From positions 1-60,301 of the forward strand of contig VGLU01000006.1 of assembly GCA_016882195.1 (NCBI GenBank): a DNA stretch of 60,301 bases, given 5' to 3'. The translations under genes were made by a program, and so were the position numbers. This DNA comes from Thermoproteota archaeon. GTDB lineage: Archaea > Thermoproteota > Methanomethylicia > Methanomethylicales > Methanomethylicaceae. Under the pieces are notes generated by a model, which saw only the letters and a program-made list of their open reading frames with translations, was not told the DNA's origin and did not search any database. How positions within the stretch are numbered: the stretch's first letter is position 1; each line of letters starts with the position of its first letter. Below are positions 42,438-49,935 of the stretch, one piece after another.

Positions 42438-43664
42438 TCACACAGGCTTGCCATCCTTCTTAAGGACGGTAGAGGCCCAGGCTCCATGGGCGTTTTCACC
42501 ACCCCCCCACACCCCCACACCCCGTCCGGGGGCATAGCCCAGCCATAAGAGGCCGAGCCTCCTTATTATTTTAGCAGAGTTCTCGTCCCTTTGGAGGCCG
42601 ACACCGCAGTTCGGGCACCTGTGTTCCCTCTCGCTCAGGTCTTTCGGGACCCACTCAAGGCAGTTGTGGCAGAGTTGCGTGGTGCCCCATGGGTCCACTG
42701 GGACGAACCACTTTCCCAGAAGATCGGCCTTGAACCTCACCTTCTGGACAAACGCCCCGAACGCGGCGTCCTGGAGGCTCTTTGCCAAGCAGTGGTTCCT
42801 TAACATATTATCGACGCCCAGCTTTTCAAGGACAACAACGTCGTTCTCCCTGAATAGGGATGCCATGGTTTTGTTCTGGTAGTCCTTTCTTTGGTTGAAT
42901 ACACGGCGGTGGAGCCTAGCAAGCCTCAGTGCGAGTTTCCTGAAGTTTTTTGAGTTAATTTTCGCCCTTGAAAGGACCCTCTGGAGTCTCTTTATCTTCT
43001 CCTCGCTCTTTCTGAGGTACCTCGGGCAATCTGTAAAGCGACCGTCGGAGAGCGTTAAAAACCTTATCAGACCGAGGTCGCCCCCTTTAATGTGGTCTTC
43101 AGGGATCCCTTCAATGGGCACCTTTGGCTGATCCGGCAGCCCGCAGACGAATATGGTGTACCATTCGCCGGCATCGTACTTGACGATTAGATTCTTGATC
43201 CTTCCCTCTAGTGGCCTGTGCATGAATACCCTGAGGGAGCCTACCTTTGATAGGTAAAACCTCTCCTTCTCAATAAGCTCCGTTTTGTTCTTCTTCTCAA
43301 CGACCTCACCACACAGCCTGAACCCTGACTGAGGGTACGTGAGCGACCTGTACCTCCTCTCTTTCTTCCGCTTTGGGAACCTCGCCCTCCCCTTGAAGTA
43401 GTTCTTGAATGCCGTGTAAACTCTGGTGGCCACGTTCTGGACGACCTGGCTGTGTATCTCTTGAAGCCCCTCGTCCCTTTTGCATATGTCAAGGGCGGCC
43501 TGCCTTAATTCGTTCTCTGAGAGGCTGGCGTGCTTCTCCTTCCATGTGTTAATCTTCAGATCCCTCAGCTCATTGTACAGCGCGCAGAGCTTGGACAGGT
43601 GGCTCTTCAACGGCCTCCCCTGCCCTGGCTTGGGGTAGATCCTGTACCTGAATGCGGCGAGCAC
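42438..43664 (-). CDS. tnpB: TnpB, RNA-guided nuclease of an IS200/IS605-type element
   Basis: A 408-residue TnpB. RuvC motifs are visible: Asp196 in [10 protein letters not shown], Glu280 in VVVLEKLGV, and Asp360 in [12 protein letters not shown] zinc finger with CHNC (332/335) and CPNC (350/353) lies before the last motif. All catalytic acids are present, so nuclease activity is plausible. The first RuvC motif has Gly where Ile is usual. No tnpA is adjacent, so this is an IS1341-like element moved by a transposase elsewhere. GTG 43664 is preferred to GTG 43682 because of a GGTGG upstream. Confidence 0.88.
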   Translation of the reverse strand: MLAAFRYRIYPKPGQGRPLKSHLSKLCALYNELRDLKINTWKEKHASLSENELRQAALDICKRDEGLQEIHSQVVQNVATRVYTAFKNYFKGRARFPKRKKERRYRSLTYPQSGFRLCGEVVEKKNKTELIEKERFYLSKVGSLRVFMHRPLEGRIKNLIVKYDAGEWYTIFVCGLPDQPKVPIEGIPEDHIKGGDLGLIRFLTLSDGRFTDCPRYLRKSEEKIKRLQRVLSRAKINSKNFRKLALRLARLHRRVFNQRKDYQNKTMASLFRENDVVVLEKLGVDNMLRNHCLAKSLQDAAFGAFVQKVRFKADLLGKWFVPVDPWGTTQLCHNCLEWVPKDLSEREHRCPNCGVGLQRDENSAKIIRRLGLLWLGYAPGRGVGVWGGGENAHGAWASTVLKKDGKPV

Positions 43665-43713
43665 GCCGGCCACCACAATCACAATCAGGGAGAATATTTA
43701 AAGCCCATTCATT

Positions 43714-43731
43714 CCAGAGTTAAAACTCTGG
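43714..43731. repeat. Left-end hairpin of the TnpB element
   Basis: CCAGAGTTAAAACTCTGG is an inverted repeat with 7-base arms and a 4-base loop, about 50 bases before the tnpB start. Subterminal hairpins of this kind are recognised by the Y1 transposase TnpA. Confidence 0.55.
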
Positions 43732-43746
43732 GTTTTCTGGGCACGC

Positions 43747-43756
43747 CCTTATAAAT
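43747..43756 (+). promoter_or_regulatory. TATA box of mscL at the TnpB element boundary
   Basis: CTTATAAATT lies about 39 bases before the chosen mscL start. It coincides with the left boundary of the TnpB element, whose target motif on the other strand would be TTTAT. The upstream promoter sequence is therefore element DNA. Confidence 0.45.
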
Positions 43757-43786
43757 TTGCGGGCTAAAGAGATTCTCGGTGATTGT

Positions 43787-44161
43787 TTGACCAAAGAAGA
43801 TGAGATAGTAAATGAGCTGAAGAGCATACGAATGCTGTTGGAGCCAAAACCAGCACCGCCCGCACCCCCGCCGCCCAAGGGAATGATGAACGAGTTCAAG
43901 GCATTCATCGAAACATACAAGGTCATGGGAATGGCCGTCGCCTTCATCCTTGGTTTGTATATCGGCGCTCTGGTTCAGGCGCTGGTTAATGACCTGATAA
44001 TGCCAATCATTCAATTCGCAACGCCGGGGGTGGTGTGGGAGGCAATATCGGTAGGCCCCTTCCGCGTCGGCCACTTCACAGGTAGCCTCATCACATTCCT
44101 GATAGTGGCATTCGTGATCTTCATAATGGTAAAGATGACACAGAGGATGGGCATCAAGTAA
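43787..44161 (+). CDS. mscL: Large-conductance mechanosensitive channel MscL
   Basis: Pentameric membrane channel that opens on osmotic downshock. Unusually, about 30 residues precede the usual N-terminus: a helical start (MTKEDEIVNELKSIRMLLEP) and a proline-rich linker (KPAPPAPPPPKG). Then come the conserved helix MNEFKAFIETYKVMGMAVAF, TM1 (ILGLYIGALVQALVNDLIMP) and TM2 (SLITFLIVAFVIFIMVKM). TTG 43787 is preceded by GGTGATT and fits a start of transcription near 43778 from the TATA box at 43748. Confidence 0.88.
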   Translation: MTKEDEIVNELKSIRMLLEPKPAPPAPPPPKGMMNEFKAFIETYKVMGMAVAFILGLYIGALVQALVNDLIMPIIQFATPGVVWEAISVGPFRVGHFTGSLITFLIVAFVIFIMVKMTQRMGIK

Positions 44162-44253
44162 AACGGCACGCGACCGTAGCACCGGCTTTTTTCCCATTTT
44201 TTCATTTTAAAGCTTAATTATATGCTCAAGACCATTAATCAAGTGGTGAGGGT

Positions 44254-44949
44254 ATGACTTCAGCCACCAGCAAGAGGAGGGCGGCCGAGGCGGCTCTGGC
44301 GGAGGTAAAGGACGGCCAGATCCTGGGATTAGGCACAGGTTCAACGGTTGCCATTTTCATCGAGTTGTTGGGTGAGAAGATCAAAAAGGAGGGGTGGAAG
44401 ATCCTCGGCGTGCCCACATCGTACCAGTCGGCATACCTTGCGGCTGAGAACGGGATCCAGCTGACCACCCTCGACGAGCACCCGGTCCTGGACCTGGCGG
44501 TTGACGGGGCGGACGAGCTGGACAAGAGGCTGAATCTCATCAAGGGGGGCGGGGCAGCCCTGACGAGGGAGAAGATCGTGGACTCCTCCGCCAAGAGGTT
44601 TGTCGTTATAGCAGACGGGGCGAAGCTGGTAGAGAGGCTCGGCACAAAGACCCCGGTCCCGATAGAGGTGCTGCCGGTCGCGAGGAGGACCGTAGCAAAG
44701 AGGATCGGCCTACTGGGAGGGAAGCCCAAGCTGAGGGACGCTGGGGACAGGAAGGACGGACCCCTGATTACAGATAACGGGAACCTCATAATAGACGCGG
44801 ACTTCGGGGCGATAGACGATCCCCAGGCTTTGGAGTTCGTGCTGAAGAGGATACCTGGGGTGGTTGAGGCGGGGCTGTTCATCAACCTGGCCCACACGGC
44901 GTATATCGGCAGCGAGAAGGGCGTGAAGAGGATAGACCGAAGGTATTAG
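44254..44949 (+). CDS. rpiA: Ribose-5-phosphate isomerase A
   Basis: Interconverts ribose-5-phosphate and ribulose-5-phosphate. Diagnostic segments are GLGTGSTVAIFIELL (residues 25-39), GVPTSYQS, LAVDGADELD with the catalytic region, and LIKGGGAALTREKIV. The C-terminal IPGVVEAGLFINLAHTAYIG is also conserved. Length of 231 is standard. The gene is monocistronic with an AGTGGTGAGGGT leader. Confidence 0.95.
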   Translation: MTSATSKRRAAEAALAEVKDGQILGLGTGSTVAIFIELLGEKIKKEGWKILGVPTSYQSAYLAAENGIQLTTLDEHPVLDLAVDGADELDKRLNLIKGGGAALTREKIVDSSAKRFVVIADGAKLVERLGTKTPVPIEVLPVARRTVAKRIGLLGGKPKLRDAGDRKDGPLITDNGNLIIDADFGAIDDPQALEFVLKRIPGVVEAGLFINLAHTAYIGSEKGVKRIDRRY

Positions 44950-45028
44950 ACCGAGACCCGATTTTGCAACGCCCCTAAAGCGCCCGATGAGGATAATATA
45001 TCTGTTGAGTTATTAGTTGCTGAGGCTT

Positions 45029-45781
45029 ATGCCATACGATCCCGTAAGACTGGCGCACGAGATTGAGAGGGTTGTTGTCAAAGGCAACCTTAAAAAATAC
45101 TATAGAACGGCGAGGGCTGGTAGATGGTACGGTGGCATCGCCACTGCTGACTGCTGCGGCTGCTGCTTAAGATGCGTGTTCTGCTGGAGCGGGGCGCCGA
45201 GAGATAGCCCTGAGTCAGTCGGGAGATTTTATTCGCCTCAACAGATATTCAACGGGCTGATGGCGTGTGCAAAAAGGTTTGGATACGGGCAAATAAGGGT
45301 AAGTGGCAACGAGCCCACGATAGGCAGGGAGCATCTTCTCGAGCTGCTTGAGTTGATCGACCAGACACGCTACAAATTCGTCCTAGAGTCTAACGGGATG
45401 TTGATAGATCCAGAATACGCGGAGCGGCTCTCCAAGTTTAAACGTGTTCACGTCAGGATCTCGGTCAAAGGGACAAACCGCGAGGAGTTCTCACTACTCA
45501 CGGAGGCTGTGCCAGAGGCCTTCGACTTGCAGCTGAATGCGATACGAAATCTGCTGGATGCCGGTGTGTCTTGCCACCCTGCCGTTATGCTCTCCTTTAG
45601 CGCTGAGAATAATCTTGAGGTATTGAAGCGTCGGTTGCGAGAGATAAATGCGAGGCTGGTGAGTGGGGTGGAGGAAGAGTACGTTTTCCTTTATCCCCAT
45701 GTTGTTAGGCGGTTGAATAAGGCTGGAATCGAGCCAAGAATAGCCTATAGCCCCGACAGGATACCTAGAGAGTTGGTTTAG
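45029..45781 (+). CDS. Radical SAM protein of unknown substrate
   Basis: A 250-residue radical SAM enzyme. The cluster motif lies in GCCLRCVFCW (C-x3-C-x2-C) near residue 50, followed by GYGQIRVSGNEPTIGREHLL, the GNEPT motif that binds SAM, and FVLESNGMLI. It resembles pyruvate-formate-lyase-activating-like archaeal proteins. No substrate-specific partner is adjacent. ATG 45029 is preferred to TTG 45017 because TGAGG precedes it. Confidence 0.82.
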   Translation: MPYDPVRLAHEIERVVVKGNLKKYYRTARAGRWYGGIATADCCGCCLRCVFCWSGAPRDSPESVGRFYSPQQIFNGLMACAKRFGYGQIRVSGNEPTIGREHLLELLELIDQTRYKFVLESNGMLIDPEYAERLSKFKRVHVRISVKGTNREEFSLLTEAVPEAFDLQLNAIRNLLDAGVSCHPAVMLSFSAENNLEVLKRRLREINARLVSGVEEEYVFLYPHVVRRLNKAGIEPRIAYSPDRIPRELV

Positions 45782-45870
45782 TGGAGGTCAGAAAACGGCC
45801 AAATTAGCAATAGCGGTGTAGCGCTATGTTATTTGGACCAACATGAGTCCGTGGCTTGATGTCTGCTGTT

Positions 45871-46554
45871 CTATCCCTTTATGCCCACAACGATCTCTAT
45901 AGGTAAACCAAATAGTTTTGCCCTCTCCCTATGCTCTACCTCAAAGCCGGCATCTCTTACAGATCGCTCGAGATAGATTGGTCTGCAATCCGCATACTTT
46001 GGAAATTTTTTATGAACCCACTCATATGATCTTAACATTCTAGAACCCCCATTTTCTTTCGACAGGCTTACAAAACAGATCCTTCCATTTGGTTTCATTA
46101 CCCTTCTGATCTCTCCAAGAACTACTGGGATCTCGAGGGTGTCAAATAACTCGATGGTGAAGGAGGAGAACACGGCATCAAACTTATTATCTTCGTAGGG
46201 CAAATGAGTGGCGTCCCCACAGTATAACTCTGCCGTGAGTCCTGCCTCCTCCAGCCTCTTTTCTGTTATTTTGCACATCCCTGAAGAGATGTCCACACCA
46301 TAGGCCTTTCCAGTTCTTCCGACCCTTTCGGCTATTTGTTTCAGGCCATGTCCTGTTCCAAAACCAACTTCCAAAGCCATCTCGCCCTCCTTGACATTTA
46401 GAAGTTTTAGTGCCGTATACCAGTATTTGCTCTCAAACGGCCTAGAAATGAGGTCATAAAATTTGCTGAGTCTATCATAACTTCTCTTTGCGTCCTCCTT
46501 GATCCTGCAGACTCTCAACACGTCCTCAGATCCGTTCCTATTTCCCAATTCCAA
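45871..46554 (-). CDS. Class I SAM-dependent methyltransferase (UbiE-like)
   Basis: A 227-residue methyltransferase with motif I EVGFGTGHGLKQIAE, motif II GVDISSGM, the acidic segment YCGDATHLPYEDNKFD and a motif IV-like FSSFTIELFDT. It begins with helices typical of UbiE/arsenite-type small-molecule methyltransferases. Substrate unknown. The start is TTG 46554. The gene is somewhat AT-rich and sits between two radical SAM/tRNA loci. Confidence 0.82.
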   Translation of the reverse strand: MELGNRNGSEDVLRVCRIKEDAKRSYDRLSKFYDLISRPFESKYWYTALKLLNVKEGEMALEVGFGTGHGLKQIAERVGRTGKAYGVDISSGMCKITEKRLEEAGLTAELYCGDATHLPYEDNKFDAVFSSFTIELFDTLEIPVVLGEIRRVMKPNGRICFVSLSKENGGSRMLRSYEWVHKKFPKYADCRPIYLERSVRDAGFEVEHRERAKLFGLPIEIVVGIKG

Positions 46555-46625
46555 GGCCTCTTCTTATCGTCTCAGCCCAGTAGTATCTTTGCTTAGGGAT
46601 TCCAAATCCCATTTCGTAGCGTTGG

Positions 46626-46736
46626 TGCCGGGGGCGGGATTCGAACCCGCGATTTCCGGATATCTCATCGGAAGAGCGCCTGGTCCATTTTTCAGATTAT
46701 GAGTCCGGCGCTCTAGCCAGACTGAGCCACCCCGGC
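46626..46736 (-). tRNA. Elongator tRNA-Met(CAT) with 36-nt intron
   Basis: Acceptor GCCGGGG/CCCCGGC with discriminator A. The D-arm is GCTC/GAGC and the T-arm GCGGG-TTCGAAT-CCCGC. The anticodon stem is CCGGA/TCCGG with spliced loop CT-CAT-AA. The acceptor and body match archaeal elongator Met; Ile2 is an unlikely alternative. The 36-base intron at 46662-46697 is at the canonical 37/38 site, with up to 3 bases of ambiguity from a repeated ATC. The mature length is 75 nt. Confidence 0.9.
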
Positions 46737-46800
46737 TTCGAAGATTTTTATAGCGATCGGATATTTAATCCTTCTTAACATTTGAAGAGACATGCCGGTC

Positions 46801-47076
46801 CTAAATCTTTAGAACCTCTTTGATATGGTCTACAATCACGCTTTTTCTGGCTGGGTTCAGTGATATGGCGCCTCCTCCTTTGTGCGGCAATACATAACCT
46901 TCATTGGCGAGCTCTTTGACGGCTTTTTTTATCATCCTCCCATTATTCTTAACCACATGGGAAAGTTTGTTGACGATCGTGTCTAATGGAAAGTAGTGGG
47001 CGCCCCATCTTCCGTGGCGCTCCAGCCAGTCCAGTATCAAAGCTCTGACTTCGGAGCCGGAGTAATCTCTTCTCAT
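46801..47076 (-). CDS. Hypothetical protein, winged-helix-like
   Basis: A 91-residue protein starting MRRDYSGSEVRALILDWLER. The pattern of helices followed by KKAVKELANEGYVLPHKGGG, with a Gly-rich turn and strand, suggests a winged-helix fold. It shares a 63-base AT-rich divergent promoter with the winged-helix gene at 47140. Function unknown. Confidence 0.62.
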   Translation of the reverse strand: MRRDYSGSEVRALILDWLERHGRWGAHYFPLDTIVNKLSHVVKNNGRMIKKAVKELANEGYVLPHKGGGAISLNPARKSVIVDHIKEVLKI

Positions 47077-47139
47077 TCAGGTACACTAATGATACCTTTA
47101 AACGGTTAAAAATAAATACTTTTAGTCGCAAAACAGACT

Positions 47140-47493
47140 ATGATGGAAATGGAGAAATGCGATTCGCTCTTAATCAGGGCCTTGGGCAACTCGCCCAAGC
47201 TAAGAATCCTAGACTATTTGCTAGATTACAAGCTGAACGACTTCACCAAGAAGGAGATCGTAGAGGCTTTAGGAATGAGCAAGCTCACATTTTACAAATA
47301 TTTCGGAGACTTAGAAGAACTCGGGCTAGTCGCAACATCGAGGAAGATCGGAAGGGCAACATTGTATAAGATAAACTTGGACAACCCGATGGTAAAGATG
47401 CTCATCGAATACGAAACAGGGCTCTCCTTAGAGATAGCAGATCAAGAGGGGGATAAGATGAAGGAGTCGATAGCGACAAGACCTTCATATTGA
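47140..47493 (+). CDS. Winged-helix transcription regulator
   Basis: A 117-residue protein with an ArsR-like winged helix: LLIRALGNSPKLRILDYLLD, recognition helix MSKLTFYKYFGDLEELGLV and wing SRKIGRATLYKINLDNP. A short tail follows. It has no metal-binding Cys pair of the ArsR type. TATA-like TTAAAAATAAAT at 47106-47117 places transcription at or just before the ATG, so the mRNA is probably leaderless. Confidence 0.75.
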   Translation: MMEMEKCDSLLIRALGNSPKLRILDYLLDYKLNDFTKKEIVEALGMSKLTFYKYFGDLEELGLVATSRKIGRATLYKINLDNPMVKMLIEYETGLSLEIADQEGDKMKESIATRPSY

Positions 47494-47600
47494 ATTGTTC
47501 TAAAATATTCTAGCCAGAGCATCAAAATAATGTCAGGTTTGGTGGAAGAGGACATAGATAAATTTTTAAATCATCCTCTGTTAAGAGAGTGCGAAAAGAT

Positions 47601-47677
47601 GCCCCAGTAGCTCAGCCCGGTAGAGCGACGGTTTTGTAAACCGTTGGCCAAGGGTTCAAACCCCTTCTGGGGCTCCA
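47601..47677 (+). tRNA. tRNA-Thr(TGT)
   Basis: Acceptor GCCCCAG/CTGGGGC, discriminator T, encoded CCA. The D-arm is GCTC-AGCCCGGTA-GAGC, the anticodon arm ACGGT-TTTGTAA-ACCGT, and the T-arm AAGGG-TTCAAAC-CCCTT. No intron. The 3' 37 bases (47641-47677) recur exactly at 49651-49687, showing that the gene served as an integration site. Confidence 0.96.
47641..47677 (+). repeat. Left copy of a 37-bp direct repeat (tRNA-Thr 3' half)
   Basis: Runs from the 3' strand of the anticodon stem through CCA (CCGTTGGCCAAGGGTTCAAA...). It is identical to 49651-49687 and in the same orientation, so the 2,010-bp unit between copies looks like an element integrated at the tRNA. Confidence 0.8.
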
Positions 47678-47695
47678 TTAATTATGATTCGATCT

Positions 47696-49456
47696 TTAAA
47701 AGGAACCTATAGTCTGTTCAAGTGTTTCTAAGATCCTCCGTATTTTTTTGTACGAAGGAATGATTAATAGGAACAATAGACATATCATAACTGCGAAAGT
47801 AATCAAGTCGGCTGTTGCTCCTTGAAAATACCCCTTGAAAACATTCCTGATTAAGACAGTGACATTGAGTAGCATTACTAAAGAAATGATGGAAATGATC
47901 AGTGTGTAGAAAATATTTTTGACGAGACTTCCAACCTTCTGCCTAGCAGCCTCATTGTAAGTAGATGCTAGCATCCTAGAAAATCGCTCAAGATCCCCTG
48001 TGGCCATTGCGACCTCAATTAATGAGAGAGCCAACATCAAGGTTATGATTAGTGCTCCAATTATTTCGAACAGCTGTTGAGGTATTGACAAGTAATAAAG
48101 AAGTTGAATTGCGAGAGTTCCTGTCATCACTATTACCATGATTGCAACAGTCTTCTTCAAAATAGCAAGTAAGACTTCCCTATAACGCCCCATCGAAAAG
48201 AGTTTTTTGAACGAAGCTATGAACCACGTGGTTACATTTTCTACTTTTTTCTGAGCCTCGTGAGGGATTATCGAGGCTAATTTTGTTGCCACCTTCTCAT
48301 CATGTTCGATCAGTTTTGATGCCATAAATGCAGATATGATTACAACAAAAATAGCCGTAGTAAATATGTTTTGATCCACAATGCCGTAATTGTATGCTTC
48401 CCTAGCTACTATGAACGCTAATTCGCTTATGGGGATCATAAAGATCCCCATCTTTAACGCTTCTCTCAACGTATTCCCGCTGAACCACGCAGCCGAAGTG
48501 GAGGATATGAATTTTATTGATATAATGATAAGTGCAAGAAGCAATATCGTAATGATACTGGCGTAATCTGTGATTTTAGGGGTAGACATTCCAATAGAAG
48601 TAAAGAAGACTATCGCAAAAAGATCTCTCAGCGGCTTCATATTTGTAGTAATTTCTTCCGATGCTGTTGAAGAAGAGACTATAAGTCCTGCTAAAAAGGA
48701 ACCCAATGCAAAGGATACGCCTAAAATTGAACCCAACCAACCATATCCCAACGCAATAGCCAAAGTTATTATGATGCTTATTTCCGTCTCCTTGGTTTTA
48801 TTCACGAAATTCAAAATTTTTGGAAGAACCAAGACTCCGATTACCAGCATTACAAGAACCATAAGGACAACTTCAGATATTGATAACATTGCTTCTAGAA
48901 AATTAAATTGCCCGAGTTGGGAGAAAGCAGGTATGAGCGATATTCCACATATTACTACGAAGTCTTCAATGGTAGCAACAATAAAGATTATGATGGAAGA
49001 CCGCTGATTCAATATTCCCTTTCCCTCAAGGAATTTGAATGCCATTACTGTGCTCGTATTCACCGCTATTAAAAACAACACGACTATTGTTAATGGTCGC
49101 ATGCCTGCCGATAACCCGACAAGGGTCGAAAGGATCATTATGAATAATAATTCAAGACCTGAAATTAGCAGTATATTTTGCCCATAGCGCTTTAGAAGCC
49201 CCAATTTTGCTGTTAATCCGATTTGAAAGGATATGAGGGCTATTCCTATCTCGCTGAATAGCTTAACCGTATCAGAATTTGGATCGACAAGACTAAGCCC
49301 AGGACCTATTACTAGACCTGCGATTATATATCCTGCTATAGGAGCGAACCCTAGTTTTCTTAGAGGGACTGCTATCGCAACGGCTAGAAGAAGAAGCAGA
49401 ATAAATGTTAGGATGACGTCCATTTTTTTATCAAACCGTTTTCCAAAAACAAACAT
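47696..49456 (-). CDS. CPA2-type cation:proton antiporter (Kef/NapA-like)
   Basis: A membrane protein of 586 residues. Residues 12-390 form a 12-helix monovalent cation:proton antiporter-2 domain: LRKLGFAPIAGYIIAGLVIG, EIGIALISFQIGL, FLIAVNTSTVMAFKFLE, GSFLAGLIVSS and FFTSIGMS. The last 190 residues hold four more helices and replace the TrkA-N/RCK regulatory domain of KefB. The role would be K+ or Na+ exchange for protons. It is AT-rich relative to flanking core genes and is the only gene between the two tRNA-Thr repeats, which points to transfer. Confidence 0.85.
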   Translation of the reverse strand: MFVFGKRFDKKMDVILTFILLLLLAVAIAVPLRKLGFAPIAGYIIAGLVIGPGLSLVDPNSDTVKLFSEIGIALISFQIGLTAKLGLLKRYGQNILLISGLELLFIMILSTLVGLSAGMRPLTIVVLFLIAVNTSTVMAFKFLEGKGILNQRSSIIIFIVATIEDFVVICGISLIPAFSQLGQFNFLEAMLSISEVVLMVLVMLVIGVLVLPKILNFVNKTKETEISIIITLAIALGYGWLGSILGVSFALGSFLAGLIVSSSTASEEITTNMKPLRDLFAIVFFTSIGMSTPKITDYASIITILLLALIIISIKFISSTSAAWFSGNTLREALKMGIFMIPISELAFIVAREAYNYGIVDQNIFTTAIFVVIISAFMASKLIEHDEKVATKLASIIPHEAQKKVENVTTWFIASFKKLFSMGRYREVLLAILKKTVAIMVIVMTGTLAIQLLYYLSIPQQLFEIIGALIITLMLALSLIEVAMATGDLERFSRMLASTYNEAARQKVGSLVKNIFYTLIISIISLVMLLNVTVLIRNVFKGYFQGATADLITFAVMICLLFLLIIPSYKKIRRILETLEQTIGSF

Positions 49457-49935
49457 CTTTAATAAAGTTTTTCAAAGCGAAAAATGCTGAATGCAGATGT
49501 TTCCGCAGTTTAATAACTATCATACTATTCTTTCATCATTAGATATTGATCGATATGTTCTTAGATACTACCCAATATTGTAGCAAAATTATTTTTGTAA
49601 CTTTCACTTCTCTAACGGTTTTTGAATCTTTCGGGTGAATTAACTTAAACCCGTTGGCCAAGGGTTCAAACCCCTTCTGGGGCTCCACGAACATTCTTTG
49701 AGTTGATTACCCCGGCTTGAGCATACGGTCTTGAAACTCGGAACGGGCCGATGTTGCCCCACATCATAGCAAAAAGCTGGAAGAGATAGACGGTTGATTC
49801 GATGGTTGAATGCCACCAATGCGTTCGGCACTTACCATAAGAGACCATAGATGTTAACTGGATATGGTAGCGAAGCATTGAAACGATCGGTCGTATGAAA
49901 ACCATATTATTTGCAGTAGCCCTCGGTTTAGTTCT
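49457..49935. other. AT-rich gap with the right tRNA-Thr repeat; no gene seen
   Basis: Contains the upstream region of the antiporter (49457-49640) and the right repeat (49651-49687). After that come about 250 bases holding only short frames without family resemblance. No integrase fragment was found on either side of the repeat. Confidence 0.5.
49651..49687 (+). repeat. Right copy of the 37-bp tRNA-Thr repeat
   Basis: Exact copy of 47641-47677 without the 5' half of the tRNA. It is preceded by TTAACTTAAAC, which does not match tRNA-Thr. This is the att site left at the distal end of the inserted unit. Confidence 0.8.

Larger units (their letters stand above)
42396..43750 (-). mobile_element. 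TnpB-only IS200/IS605-type insertion
   Basis: Unit of about 1.35 kb consisting of tnpB, a right-end hairpin at 42396-42437 and a left-end hairpin at 43714-43731 (CCAGAG-TTAAAA-CTCTGG). No terminal inverted repeats or target duplication, as expected. Boundaries are approximate. The left end reaches the TATA box of mscL, and the right end lies about 105 bases before the pdaD ATG. Confidence 0.65.

Noticed and set aside
40777-49687. Three tRNA-Thr-like sequences considered as one repeat family or array
   Set aside because: The genes at 40777 (CGT) and 47601 (TGT) are distinct isoacceptors with complete cloverleaves. Only the 3' half at 49651 is a duplication.
49666-49905. A 79-codon minus-strand frame next to the right tRNA-Thr repeat
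   Set aside because: It runs into the tRNA repeat, has random composition and lacks a ribosome binding site.
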